Part shown: positions 1 to 7,304 of the stretch, piece after piece
Numbering within the stretch: position 1 is the first letter of the stretch
How the letters are laid out: every line of letters begins with the position of its first letter
Made by a program: the position numbers and the translations under genes
Notes under the pieces: model-generated
Databases searched by the model: none
The model's input: the letters and a program-made list of their open reading frames with translations, nothing else
What the model was told of the DNA's origin: nothing
Assembly: GCF_022825805.1 (NCBI RefSeq)
Contig: NZ_JAJDWC010000043.1
Location: 1 to 45,787 of the forward strand
Length of the DNA stretch: 45,787 bases
Direction: 5' to 3'
From: Phaeobacter sp.
GTDB taxonomy: Bacteria > Pseudomonadota > Alphaproteobacteria > Rhodobacterales > Rhodobacteraceae

Positions 1-2
1 CC

Positions 3-494
3 ACCGCCCGCACCAAAGCGACGCGGCCGACCACCAAAAAAGGAGAAACTGATCGCAACAACCGGCTGATCACCGAGACCAGAAAGTGGGGAATTTTACT
101 TCGCCACTTTTGGGGATTTTTGAAACGGCATTTACAGTTTGCACCGCAGCCTGTGCCGGAGGGGTATTTCGACCATTTTGGCCCCAGCTTGACCCTGCGC
201 CGCTCCGCCATGCGCGCCAATGCGCTGCAACGGCGCAACCTGTTGGCGGAAATCACCGCCATGAGCCCGCGCTACCCTAGTTTGACCCTGCCAATCGAAT
301 TGGTCCATGGCACCGCTGACGACACTGTCAGCCTGTCTCTGCATGCCGAGCAGATGGTGCGCGACGTTGCCTCGGCGCGGCTGACGGCGCTGGAGGGCAT
401 CGGTCATATGCCACATCAGGTGGCCACAGATGCGGTTGCCGCAGCGGTGGACCGGGCGGCATCGCGCGCCGGTTTGACCAAAGATCTGCGTTAA
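3..494 (+). CDS. Alpha/beta hydrolase, C-terminal part (gene starts before the window)
   Basis: The frame is open from the first bases of the window, so only the last 163 codons are seen. The end of an alpha/beta-hydrolase fold is recognisable: the strand with the acid residue (VHGTADDTV) and the loop with the catalytic histidine (GIGHMPHQ) are present, separated by the usual helix. The nucleophile elbow would lie upstream, outside the window. A cap or lid region rich in basic and aromatic residues precedes the core. The substrate cannot be told; esterase, lipase or peptidase are all possible. The next gene follows after about 60 nt, so the two may be co-transcribed. The family is fairly certain, the activity unknown. 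Confidence 0.75.
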   Translation, partial: TARTKATRPTTKKGETDRNNRLITETRKWGILLRHFWGFLKRHLQFAPQPVPEGYFDHFGPSLTLRRSAMRANALQRRNLLAEITAMSPRYPSLTLPIELVHGTADDTVSLSLHAEQMVRDVASARLTALEGIGHMPHQVATDAVAAAVDRAASRAGLTKDLR

Positions 495-554
495 AACGAT
501 TCACATTTGGCGGCAAAGCCCCATATAAGGGTTAGAAGACAGAAGGAATTTCCG

Positions 555-1436
555 ATGCCCCTGCCCTTTGACGGTGCCATCAGCCATTTTTTCAAGGAAG
601 AGGCCCCCGCCGAGATGCGCTCTGCCATTTTGGCGGCAGACAAGGGCGATATGCTGGATCCCTCCTACCCTTGCCGGGAGCGGTTGTCGCGCAAGATATA
701 CGAACGGGATATGGCGGCGCTGCAGATCGAACTGGTCAAAATGCAGGCCTGGGTGCGCGACAGCGGCGCACGCATTGCCATCCTGTTCGAAGGGCGCGAC
801 GCCGCAGGCAAAGGCGGCACCATCAAACGATTTCGCGAAAACCTGAACCCGCGGGGGGCCCGTGTGGTGGCCCTGTCCAAACCAACCGAGCAAGAGCGCA
901 GCCAGTGGTATTTCCAGCGTTACATCGCGCATCTGCCCTCTGCGGGTGAGCTGACATTCTTTGACCGCAGCTGGTACAATCGCGGCGTGGTCGAACATGT
1001 CTTCGGCTTCTGCTCCGCCCCCGAGCGCGAGCGGTTTTTCAGCCAGGTCAATGGGTTCGAGGCCGCCTTGGTCGAAGACGGCATTCAGCTGTTCAAGATC
1101 TGGCTGACGGTGGGCCGCGCGGAACAACTGCGCCGGTTTTTGGCGCGGGAAGATGATCCGCTGAAGCAGTGGAAGCTCAGCAGTATTGATGTCAAAGGTC
1201 TGGCGCGCTGGGACAGCTATTCGGCGGCGATTGCTGAAACCCTGCGGCGCAGCGATGCGCCTGTCAGCCCCTGGACCGTGGTGCGCGCCGATGACAAACG
1301 CCGGGCGCGGCTGGCTGCGATCCGCCATGTGCTGCGCGCCATCGACTACCCCGACAAAAACGAGGACGCGCTGGCAGCCACAGAACCGGACATCGAGGCT
1401 GCGATCTGCGGCGGTGCGGATCTCTGGCATGCCTAA
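555..1436 (+). CDS. ppk2: Polyphosphate kinase 2 (PPK2 family)
   Basis: A 293-residue cytoplasmic enzyme that transfers phosphate between polyphosphate and nucleotides. It shows the PPK2 signature: a Walker A loop GRDAAGKGG at residues 80-88 and a Walker B region FFDRSWYNRG near 135-144, followed by the lid helices. Length matches the single-domain PPK2 class. The ATG at 555 is chosen over an upstream in-frame TTG at 507 because AGAAGGAA stands directly before it and the family starts there. The TetR gene overlaps its last 8 nt, suggesting one transcript. Nucleotide preference (ADP, GDP or AMP) cannot be read from the sequence. Confidence 0.9.
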   Translation: MPLPFDGAISHFFKEEAPAEMRSAILAADKGDMLDPSYPCRERLSRKIYERDMAALQIELVKMQAWVRDSGARIAILFEGRDAAGKGGTIKRFRENLNPRGARVVALSKPTEQERSQWYFQRYIAHLPSAGELTFFDRSWYNRGVVEHVFGFCSAPERERFFSQVNGFEAALVEDGIQLFKIWLTVGRAEQLRRFLAREDDPLKQWKLSSIDVKGLARWDSYSAAIAETLRRSDAPVSPWTVVRADDKRRARLAAIRHVLRAIDYPDKNEDALAATEPDIEAAICGGADLWHA

Positions 1437-2046
1437 ACGGGGCTATCATCACGGCAACCTGCGCCAGGCGCTGGTCGAAGCCGCGCTGCATCTGATCGAG
1501 GCCAAAGGTCCGACAGGATTTACCCTGTCCGAAGCGGCCAAAAAGGCGGGTGTGACACCTGCGGCGGTCTATCGCCATTTTGCTGGTCGCGAGGACCTGA
1601 TCGCTGAAGCCGGGCGGCAGGGATACATCATGTTTGCTGATCTCATGCAGCATGCGTATGACAAATACCAGCCCTCTGCGCTCTCCGCTTTTGAGGCCAC
1701 AGGCCGGGCCTATCTGGCCTTTGCGCGCAAGCATCCGGGTCATTACATCGCCATGTTCGAAAGTGGCATTTCAGTCAATCGCACACCGGAACTGGCCGAA
1801 GCGGCTGCACGGGCGCGCGCCATCCTGGAACGCGCGGCCGCGGATTTGAGCCAGCATATCCCAGCCGAAAAACGCCCACCTGCCTCTATGTTCTCAGCTC
1901 ATGTCCTGGCGATGAGCCACGGTGTGGTGGAGCTTTATGCGCGCAATTCCCCCGGGGCCACCTCGCCGTTTCCGGCCGAAGATCTGTTGGAAAGCGGGAT
2001 TGGCATCTATCTGCGGGGATTGGGGCTGATTGAGCCTGATAGCTGA
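1429..2046 (+). CDS. TetR/AcrR family transcriptional regulator
   Basis: A 205-residue repressor-type protein. The N-terminal TetR helix-turn-helix is clear: RQALVEAALHLIEAKG, then FTLSEAAKKAGV, then TPAAVYRHFAGREDLIAEA as recognition helix and linker (about residues 8-55). The rest is a helical ligand and dimer domain of the kind often called WHG. The start at 1429 overlaps the end of the PPK2 gene by 8 nt, so translational coupling with ppk2 is likely. Ligand and targets are unknown. The neighbouring ppk2 or the hydrolase could be regulated, but no operator was identified. Confidence 0.85.
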   Translation: MPKRGYHHGNLRQALVEAALHLIEAKGPTGFTLSEAAKKAGVTPAAVYRHFAGREDLIAEAGRQGYIMFADLMQHAYDKYQPSALSAFEATGRAYLAFARKHPGHYIAMFESGISVNRTPELAEAAARARAILERAAADLSQHIPAEKRPPASMFSAHVLAMSHGVVELYARNSPGATSPFPAEDLLESGIGIYLRGLGLIEPDS

Positions 2047-2313
2047 ACACCGCTGGCCAGCAATTCTGCGTCAGACTCTGGGGAGAGCGCGCGCATTGAA
2101 CACCGGGCGTTACCGCTGTTTCCCGTCCGCTCTTATCTTCCTGCCCTTTTCGTGCAAAAGCCCGGTTTTGACGCCTGGCTTTGACACCCGGTGATGACGG
2201 CTGGGCCAGTGCGTGATGCTGGCGACAGAACCGTCGTCTGCCATGGCACCGATCGCCAAGCACACACATCCCACCCCACACACATCCCACATGATGCACA
2301 ACGCCGGGCCCAA

Positions 2314-2341
2314 AACATCAGGCCCATAACATCAGGCCCAT
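2314..2341. repeat. Two perfect tandem copies of a 14-bp unit
   Basis: AACATCAGGCCCAT is present twice without a mismatch, directly abutting. It lies in the non-coding gap downstream of both flanking genes. A similar pair of 14-mers lies about 40 nt to the left. Confidence 0.8.
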
Positions 2342-2392
2342 AGCACAGGGCGCACAACGAAAGGCGCATCGGACACTGGTCGCCAAAATGCA

Positions 2393-2418
2393 AAAAGGGG
2401 CCCCGAAAGGCCCCTTTT
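2393..2418 (-). terminator. Rho-independent terminator of rplM-rpsI
   Basis: AAAAGGGGCC (2393-2402) pairs perfectly with GGCCCCTTTT (2409-2418) around a 6-nt loop. Read on the minus strand the stem is followed by TGCATTTT. It stands about 20 nt after the rpsI stop codon. Confidence 0.85.
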
Positions 2419-2439
2419 CGAAATAGAATGCGATAAAGC

Positions 2440-2925
2440 TTAACGCTTGGAGAACTGGAAGGAACGACGCGCTTTGCGGCGGCCAAATTTCTTCCGTTCC
2501 ACAACCCGGCTGTCGCGGGTCAGGAAGCCAGCAGCTTTCAGAGCGCCACGCAGGGACGGATCATACAGCTGCAGAGCTTTGGAGATGCCGTGCTTGACCG
2601 CGCCAGCCTGACCGGACAGACCACCGCCTTTGACGGTCGCGTAGACGTCAAACTGGTCTTCGACACCAGCAACCTGGAAAGGCTGGCGCAGGATCATCTG
2701 CAGCACCGGACGCGCGAAATATGCGTTCATCTCTTTGCCGTTGACGGAGACCTTGCCGGAACCTGGCTTGATCCAAACGCGTGCGATTGCGTCTTTCCGC
2801 TTACCGGTCGCATAGGAGCGGCCCAGTTCGTCACGGACGGGTTCGCGTGCGATGGTTTCTTCTACAACGGCTTCCACGCCGGTTGCAGCTGCGAGCTCTT
2901 CGAGAGTGTTAATCTGATCAGCCAT
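2440..2925 (-). CDS. rpsI: 30S ribosomal protein S9
   Basis: A 161-residue S9 protein of the small ribosomal subunit. The conserved core starts at [18 protein letters not shown] and ends with the basic tail [17 protein letters not shown], which reaches the P-site tRNA in known ribosomes. The first 35 or so residues are an acidic extension that many alphaproteobacterial S9 proteins have. It follows rplM with a 5-nt gap, the usual rplM-rpsI pair, and is closed by a strong terminator. Confidence 0.98.
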   Translation of the reverse strand: MADQINTLEELAAATGVEAVVEETIAREPVRDELGRSYATGKRKDAIARVWIKPGSGKVSVNGKEMNAYFARPVLQMILRQPFQVAGVEDQFDVYATVKGGGLSGQAGAVKHGISKALQLYDPSLRGALKAAGFLTRDSRVVERKKFGRRKARRSFQFSKR

Positions 2926-2930
2926 CGATA

Positions 2931-3389
2931 TCAGCTCCGGGTGTTTTTCTTGTTCATGGACTTAACGTCCAGAACTTCTGGTGCCTGGGCTTCATGCGGG
3001 TGCTGAGCACCGGCATAGATCCGCAGGTTGGTCATCTGCTGACGGGACAGGCGGTTGCCTGGCAGCATGCGCTTCACAGCCTGGTAAACAACGCGCTCTG
3101 GGTGCGCGCCTTCCAGGATCTGCTGTTTGGTGCGGGATTTGATGCCGCCGGGGTGGCCAGTGTGCCAGTAGAAGTGCTCTTCGCGCTTCTTGCCGGTCAT
3201 CTGGACCTTGTCAGCGTTGACCACGATGACGTTGTCGCCCATATCCATGTGCGGAGTGAAGGACGCTTTGTGCTTGCCACGCAGACGCATGGCGACGATC
3301 GAGGCGAGACGGCCCAGCACCACGCCTTCGGCGTCGATGATGATCCACTTCTTCTCGATGTCTGCCGGTGTAGCAGAGAAGGTTTTCAT
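2931..3389 (-). CDS. rplM: 50S ribosomal protein L13
   Basis: A 152-residue L13 protein of the large subunit. The family pattern is intact: [15 protein letters not shown] at the start, then [16 protein letters not shown], the [11 protein letters not shown] region, and [16 protein letters not shown]. The frame stays open 39 codons upstream, but homologues begin at the ATG at 3389 and the promoter found at 3454-3482 would not leave room for a longer coding region. It is the first gene of the rplM-rpsI operon. Confidence 0.97.
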   Translation of the reverse strand: MKTFSATPADIEKKWIIIDAEGVVLGRLASIVAMRLRGKHKASFTPHMDMGDNVIVVNADKVQMTGKKREEHFYWHTGHPGGIKSRTKQQILEGAHPERVVYQAVKRMLPGNRLSRQQMTNLRIYAGAQHPHEAQAPEVLDVKSMNKKNTRS

Positions 3390-3453
3390 AGCAGGTCTAT
3401 CCTGTTTGTCGTGACGGCCCGCATGAATCTGCGCACCTGAATTCGATGGGCCG

Positions 3454-3482
3454 GTTCTATGGGGTCTTTGACAGGCAGTCAA
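3454..3482 (-). promoter_or_regulatory. Sigma-70 type promoter of rplM-rpsI
   Basis: On the minus strand TTGACT (3477-3482) and TAGAAC (3454-3459) are separated by exactly 17 nt. Transcription would start near 3447 and give a leader of roughly 60 nt before the rplM ATG. This is a near-consensus arrangement, as expected for a ribosomal protein operon. Confidence 0.7.
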
Positions 3483-3648
3483 CACAGCGGAACCGTTTTT
3501 AATCATGTAAAAACAGCATCTTATAAAATAGGTATTATTTTACCCCAAGGGCAATCCACAATATCACAGCCTGTGTCGGCAATTCCAGATCACACCAGGG
3601 TCCGATGTGGATCGCCCCGCTGGACGCGCTGGTGGCAAAAGGCACAGG

Positions 3649-4065
3649 TCAGTGGTCCTTTGTGGGTATCGTGGGATCCGCAAAGAACAAACCGATCTTA
3701 TTGCCCTGTGGGTCGCGCAGATAAGCCACGTAGAAATTCGGGCTGTAGGCGGCGCGAAACCCCGGCTGACCTTCGTCGGTGCCACCGGCACGCAGCCCAG
3801 CCGTATGCAGCTCCTGCACCTGTTGCCGACTGCTGGTTTCAAACGACACCATCGCGCCATTCCCCGCGGTTGCGGGCTGCCCGTCAAAGGGCGGTTTGAC
3901 ATAGAAATCCGGAAACGCAGTGGTCTGACCGGGTCGCAGCGGCAAGGAATAACTCAGCCCCTCGGGCCCTTCGCTCAGATCATAGCCAAGGGCGGGCAAG
4001 AAGGCCTGATAAAACCGCTTCGCCCGGACCAGATCGTCCACCCCGACGCTGACATATGCAATCAT
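3649..4065 (-). CDS. VOC family (glyoxalase/bleomycin-resistance fold) protein
   Basis: A 138-residue single-domain VOC protein. It has the paired beta-alpha-beta-beta-beta modules: IAYVSVGVDDLVRAKRFYQ at the start and FYVAYLRDPQGNKIGLFF at the end, the second being the usual YxxDPxGN metal-side motif. The substrate is unknown; such small proteins include lyases, dioxygenases and binding proteins. The ATG at 4065 is preferred to the GTG one codon upstream because the AAAGGAGGAG ribosome site is then 7 nt away. It stands alone, upstream of and co-oriented with rplM but about 170 nt from that operon's promoter. Confidence 0.85.
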   Translation of the reverse strand: MIAYVSVGVDDLVRAKRFYQAFLPALGYDLSEGPEGLSYSLPLRPGQTTAFPDFYVKPPFDGQPATAGNGAMVSFETSSRQQVQELHTAGLRAGGTDEGQPGFRAAYSPNFYVAYLRDPQGNKIGLFFADPTIPTKDH

Positions 4066-4228
4066 CACAGCTCCTCCTTTTCATATGAGTTCGCAGAATG
4101 GCACCGGCCGCCATGCCGCGGTTTTCACAGTATTATATCCGACCGGACTGGATCTACCCTATTCAGATCGCACCACACAGGCTAAAAGCGCGGCCGATCA
4201 GAACGATTCAATTTATAGGACCCCCAAT

Positions 4229-4753
4229 ATGATCAAACGTATTGCTCTGGCTTGCGCGCTGCCGCTGGCGCTAAGCGGATGACTGGACGCTGCCAAAATT
4301 ACGACACCGCCCGTGTCCGTTGCCCTGAAAGACCCCAACATCAACAGCCAGCGCGTAAAGGGGTACAAAGAACTGGCATTCCGCACCCATGTCGTGCTGG
4401 ACAAAGAAAAGCTGGCAACAACCGGCGGCCAACCCAGCAGCGACAATTTACGCGAAGTTGTCGGGGCGCGATGCACCGTCGAGAGTGCTGAATTCAAAGC
4501 CGCCTTTACAACCCCAGCCACCGTAAATGTGCCGGTGTTCAAAGGGCGCCCAACAAAGGCATATGTGCAGTGTAACGGTGGCGCGCAGTCCGGCACCACG
4601 ATCATGACCCCCGCACTAAACGGAACGGTCATTGGAGGAAACTCCGCAGCGGGCTTGCTGACAGCAGCGATCACCGCAGGCATCGCAGCCGGGCGAGATT
4701 CCTGGTCTTTTGGCAACAACCACCCGTTCGGGGTTTCGACACGGATTGAATAA
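4229..4753 (+). pseudogene. Small lipoprotein gene with TGA in place of the lipobox cysteine codon
   Basis: The ATG at 4229 (AGGA 10 nt upstream) begins a textbook lipoprotein signal: MIKRIALACALPLALSG, i.e. basic start, hydrophobic stretch, then L-S-G where the next codon should be Cys. That codon is TGA (4280-4282). The same frame then continues without a stop for 156 codons to TAA at 4753, with protein-like content (SVALKDPNINSQRVKGYKEL, then a glycine/alanine-rich C-terminal part). So the frame is intact apart from this one codon. The simplest reading is a TGC or TGT to TGA nonsense change or a sequencing error; the alternative is internal starting at the GTG at 4313, which would give a protein without signal. 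The family is not recognised. Confidence 0.6.
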
Positions 4754-4759
4754 TCCGCC

Positions 4760-4788
4760 CTGCGGGACGGGCTCTCCCTGTCCCGCAG
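4760..4788. terminator. Strong hairpin after the lipoprotein gene
   Basis: CTGCGGGAC (4760-4768) pairs perfectly with GTCCCGCAG (4780-4788), and GGG/CCC inside the loop can extend the stem. There is no T-tract on the plus strand, so termination is plausible but not certain. It lies between the convergent lipoprotein and MocR genes. Confidence 0.5.
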
Positions 4789-4851
4789 CACAGCTGTTTC
4801 AGGGCCAATCTTGGCAGCGAAACGCCCTTCATCCGTGACATGTAGCCGATA

Positions 4852-6267
4852 TCAGACGCTGATCTGCTCGGGCGGCGTGTCCAGAAGGGCGCGCAGGCGG
4901 AGCATGGCGTCTTCGAAACGCTCGATCGACACATGGCCGTTTATGGCGATGCGCACGGCGTTGGGGGCGCGGCCATCGCGCAGAGCGAATTCATCGGCAG
5001 ACCGGATCTGCACGCCCTGGGCCTCTGCTGCGCGGGTGAAGGCTGCAGCGCGCCACCCCGAAGGCAGTTTCAGCCATAGAAAAGGTACGCTGTCGTTCCA
5101 CACCAGTTCGAAACTGCCAAGGGCATTGACGGCCACCCGCACGTATTTCGCCATTTCATTGCGCACCTTGTCGACCAGCGCCGGGGTGCGCGGATCGGCC
5201 AGCAAAATACGCGTCAATTCCGCCAGCGGCTGGGCAATGCCGAAATAACTGTATTCCGCAGTGCGCCGCAGGTCTGCACCACGCCCCTTGGGTGCCAGGG
5301 CAAAGCCGACCCGCAGCGCGGGGGTGAGGGTTTTGGAGAACGATGTGACATGCCACGCCAATTCGGGCGCAAGCAGGCGATAGCCAGGCGCGCGCGGCCG
5401 CCCCATGCGGTAGCAATCGTCCTCGATGATCTGCACATCGTGACGGCGGGCAATCTCCACCAGTGCCTGGCGCCGTTCCAGCGGGGTGAAGAGCCCGGTG
5501 GGGTTGTGGACCTCGGGACTGGTGCAGAGCACCGCTGCGCCTGTTTTGCGGATCGCCAGCTCAAAGGAGTCCGGCAGGATGCCCTGATCGTCCATGGCCA
5601 CACCGACCACTTTGGCGCGGGTCAGCTCTGCCGCGCGGCGAAAGCCGGCGTAGGACAGATCCTCGACCAGAATGGTGGGCGGCACGTCTTTCAACACTGT
5701 TTGAAACACGGTCAGAATGCCGTTTTGGCCGCCGTGGGTCAGCACCACATCATCCGGATGCACCTTGCCCAGCAAATCATCTGACAGCCAATTGGCCACC
5801 ACATCCCGCACCGGTTCATAGGCGTCGCGCGTGGGATAGCTCAGAAATTGCAGCGGATCAGCCTCGGTCACCCGGCGCATCGCATCGCGGAGCGCGCTGA
5901 CCTGCCCCACATCGGCCAGACGTGGGCTGAACAGGCTGACATGGCCGGGATCGCGGGCCTCCAGCAGGTGCAACTGCCGTGACCACACATCATCCGGCAC
6001 ATTGGTCTGTGGCTCTGCCACGAAGGTGCCGCGCCCGACCTCCGCCTGCAACAGGCCCGCATCGGTCAGGATCGTATAGGCCCGCGCCACCGTGCCGGGG
6101 GTGATGTTCAGCTGATAGGCCAGTTCGCGCACGGGGGGCAGCTTTGTACCAATACAAAGAGCACCCTCCTCGATCGCCTGCCGGATTGTATCGGCCACAC
6201 GCCGGTACTTCGGCCCCACCTTTGAGGACAGGTCCGGTTTGAACTCATTTGACCAAATTGTACCCAT
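4852..6267 (-). CDS. MocR-type regulator: GntR DNA-binding domain fused to a PLP aminotransferase-like domain
   Basis: A 471-residue two-domain protein. Residues about 20-85 form a GntR winged helix (YRRVADTIRQAIEEGAL, LPPVRELAYQLNITPGTVAR, GLLQAEVGRGTFVAE). The rest is a fold-type I aminotransferase domain with the HNPTG motif, the ED pair (IIEDDCYR) and the PLP-binding lysine in TSFSKTLTPALRVGF. Such proteins usually act as cofactor- or amino-acid-responsive regulators and not as enzymes. It is divergent from the DUF1127 gene; its promoter is overlapped by palindromic TTGTA/TACAA sites, one of which covers its start codon, which points to autoregulation. The effector is unknown. Confidence 0.9.
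   Translation of the reverse strand: MGTIWSNEFKPDLSSKVGPKYRRVADTIRQAIEEGALCIGTKLPPVRELAYQLNITPGTVARAYTILTDAGLLQAEVGRGTFVAEPQTNVPDDVWSRQLHLLEARDPGHVSLFSPRLADVGQVSALRDAMRRVTEADPLQFLSYPTRDAYEPVRDVVANWLSDDLLGKVHPDDVVLTHGGQNGILTVFQTVLKDVPPTILVEDLSYAGFRRAAELTRAKVVGVAMDDQGILPDSFELAIRKTGAAVLCTSPEVHNPTGLFTPLERRQALVEIARRHDVQIIEDDCYRMGRPRAPGYRLLAPELAWHVTSFSKTLTPALRVGFALAPKGRGADLRRTAEYSYFGIAQPLAELTRILLADPRTPALVDKVRNEMAKYVRVAVNALGSFELVWNDSVPFLWLKLPSGWRAAAFTRAAEAQGVQIRSADEFALRDGRAPNAVRIAINGHVSIERFEDAMLRLRALLDTPPEQISV
6142..6159. promoter_or_regulatory. Inverted repeat inside the MocR gene, putative operator copy
   Basis: CTTTGTA (6142-6148) and TACAAAG (6153-6159) form a perfect 7-4-7 inverted repeat. Its TTGTA/TACAA core matches the sites in the intergenic region, about 110 nt away, so it could be an auxiliary site for DNA looping. 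Confidence 0.45.
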
Positions 6268-6273
6268 TACAAT
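6257..6273. promoter_or_regulatory. Inverted repeat over the MocR start codon, putative operator
   Basis: ATTGTA (6257-6262) and TACAAT (6268-6273) are separated by 5 nt that include the start codon at 6265-6267. It is the same half-site as at 6332-6347. Confidence 0.55.
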
Positions 6274-6299
6274 CCTTATTTGGACAGATCATCTGACAC

Positions 6300-6316
6300 A
6301 TTGTACGCCTTACATA
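6300..6316. promoter_or_regulatory. Imperfect operator copy over the -10 region of the MocR promoter
   Basis: ATTGTA (6300-6305), 5-nt spacer, TACATA (6311-6316). The right half differs from TACAAT in the last bases. It overlaps the proposed -10 hexamer of the MocR promoter. Confidence 0.45.
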
Positions 6317-6341
6317 CTATCTTAGCACAGGATTGTATCAA
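6314..6341 (-). promoter_or_regulatory. Promoter of the MocR gene
   Basis: On the minus strand TTGATA (6336-6341) and TAGTAT (6314-6319) have a 16-nt spacer. The -35 lies within the perfect palindrome 6332-6347 and the -10 within the imperfect copy 6300-6316, so binding at either would block polymerase. Confidence 0.5.
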
Positions 6342-6347
6342 TACAAT
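6332..6347. promoter_or_regulatory. Perfect 16-bp palindromic operator between the MocR and DUF1127 genes
   Basis: ATTGTAT (6332-6338), two bases, ATACAAT (6341-6347). It is placed 12 nt before the DUF1127 start codon and across the -35 of the divergent MocR promoter, so one bound regulator could control both genes. Confidence 0.65.
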
Positions 6348-6358
6348 AGGAAAATACC

Positions 6359-6592
6359 ATGACACAGTTCAAACAGACGACATCCCCCGACATGATCTAC
6401 CTGTCCAGCCGCCCCGCCCTGCCGGTGCTGGCCGAAGTCGCTGTCGCATTTGCTGTGCTGGTCACCAAATGGTCGGTCCGCCGCCGCACCCGACAAACCC
6501 TAGCCTCGCTGACACCCGATCAATTGAAAGACATCGGGGTGAGCCGCCAAGAGGCCCATTATCAAGCCACTCTTCCGTTCTGGCGCCCATGA
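6359..6592 (+). CDS. DUF1127 domain small protein
   Basis: A 77-residue protein. The C-terminal half is a DUF1127 domain: RRTRQTLASLTPDQLKDIGVSRQEA matches the family pattern (quoted here as RRTRQTLASL and DQLKDIGVSRQEA). DUF1127 proteins are small basic proteins linked in other alphaproteobacteria to RNA binding and phosphate or stress responses. The N-terminal 40 residues include a hydrophobic stretch (LPVLAEVAVAFAVLV). The gene is divergent from the MocR regulator with a palindromic operator right before its start, so it is the most probable target of that regulator. A strong terminator follows. Confidence 0.85.
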   Translation: MTQFKQTTSPDMIYLSSRPALPVLAEVAVAFAVLVTKWSVRRRTRQTLASLTPDQLKDIGVSRQEAHYQATLPFWRP

Positions 6593-6617
6593 TCCCCGGG
6601 CAAAGGAACCACTCGAC

Positions 6618-6648
6618 GGCCGGGGTACGCCCCGGCCTTTTTTCTTTT
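6618..6648 (+). terminator. Rho-independent terminator after the DUF1127 gene
   Basis: GGCCGGGG (6618-6625) and CCCCGGCC (6630-6637) pair perfectly around a TACG tetraloop and are followed by TTTTTTCTTTT. It separates the DUF1127 gene from the speD leader. Confidence 0.9.
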
Positions 6649-6668
6649 GGTAAAAAAATCCTTGATCG

Positions 6669-6760
6669 AATCCACGCCAGGCCCTAGTTGGCCTCTCACT
6701 TTCGGTACCGATCCCAACCCCGGACTCTTATCCGGGGGGGCGCTAAGGGCCGGCTGGATT
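6669..6760 (+). ncRNA. Predicted structured leader RNA upstream of speD
   Basis: The segment 6669-6687 pairs with 6743-6760 in 17 base pairs broken only by single-base bulges at C6675, A6679 and A6745 (AATCCA/TGGATT, GCC/GGC, GGCCCT/AGGGCC, AG/CT). The enclosed 55 nt contain a 7-bp hairpin CCCCGGA/TCCGGGG (6718-6724 with 6731-6737) and can form a short TTGG/CCAA helix (6688-6691 with 6714-6717), giving a three-way junction. A 10-nt palindrome TCGGTACCGA (6702-6711) lies in the remaining loop. The structure ends about 18 nt before the speD ribosome site. Control of polyamine synthesis by a ligand or by ribosome access is inferred; I do not recognise a named riboswitch class. Confidence 0.55.
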
Positions 6761-6788
6761 GTCATCTACTGGAACGAAGGGGAGTGTC

Positions 6789-7304
6789 ATGACAGACGCC
6801 AACCTCTTCCAACTGGGGATCGGTCTGGAGACAGGCGCCCATGAGGAAGATACCGCCCGCGGTTTGACCGCAGCCAATCTTGATTCCGTTCTTGAATCGG
6901 ATCGCGAAGACCATTTCATCCGCCGCGATGGAAAAGTGTTCGCAGGCACCCATCTGATCATCGAAGTCATCAAATGCACTGGCCTGGATTGCGAAGACCG
7001 CATCCAAACCGCCTTTCGCCGGATCGTAGAGGTCTGCGGCGCCACGTTGCTGCACATCCACACCCATAAATTCTCCCCGCAAGGCGTGTCTGGCGTTGCG
7101 GTGCTCGCCGAGAGCCATATCTCTGTGCACACTTGGCCAGAGATCGGCTATGGCGCATTTGATGTCTTCATGTGCGGCGATGCGGAACCCTGGAAAGCGG
7201 TTGATGTGCTGAAAGAGGCGTTTGAAACGCCAACCGTTGACGTGCGTGAATTGCTGCGCGGCGAAGAGATGATCGCCCGCATGTCCAAGGAGGCGGCCGC
7301 ATGA
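6789..7304 (+). CDS. speD: S-adenosylmethionine decarboxylase proenzyme
   Basis: A 171-residue cytoplasmic pyruvoyl enzyme that makes decarboxylated AdoMet, the aminopropyl donor for spermidine. The self-cleavage site is LAESHISVHTWPE: cleavage between Glu108 and Ser109 turns Ser109 into the pyruvoyl group. The other family blocks are GTHLIIEV, HTHKFSPQGVSGV and YGAFDVFMCG. It is longer at both ends than the short bacterial form. The ATG at 6789 has AAGGGGAG 5-12 nt upstream, and is preferred to an in-frame TTG at 6759 that lies inside the leader stem. speE starts within its stop codon (ATGA), so the two are coupled. Confidence 0.95.
   Translation: MTDANLFQLGIGLETGAHEEDTARGLTAANLDSVLESDREDHFIRRDGKVFAGTHLIIEVIKCTGLDCEDRIQTAFRRIVEVCGATLLHIHTHKFSPQGVSGVAVLAESHISVHTWPEIGYGAFDVFMCGDAEPWKAVDVLKEAFETPTVDVRELLRGEEMIARMSKEAAA

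Larger units (their letters stand above)
2047..2439. other. Intergenic region with short tandem repeats
   Basis: No gene is supported in these 393 nt between the TetR gene and the rpsI end. A 14-nt unit CACACACATCCCAC occurs at 2261-2274 and 2277-2290. A second 14-nt unit, AACATCAGGCCCAT, is repeated head to tail at 2314-2327 and 2328-2341. The rpsI terminator lies at the right end. Minus-strand frames here are open but lack recognisable protein content. Confidence 0.6.

Noticed and set aside
4280-4317. Selenocysteine insertion at the lipobox TGA with a small downstream hairpin
   Set aside because: The hairpin is only 5 bp, no selenocysteine machinery is seen in the window, and a lipobox needs a thiol cysteine for lipid attachment; a point change is far simpler.
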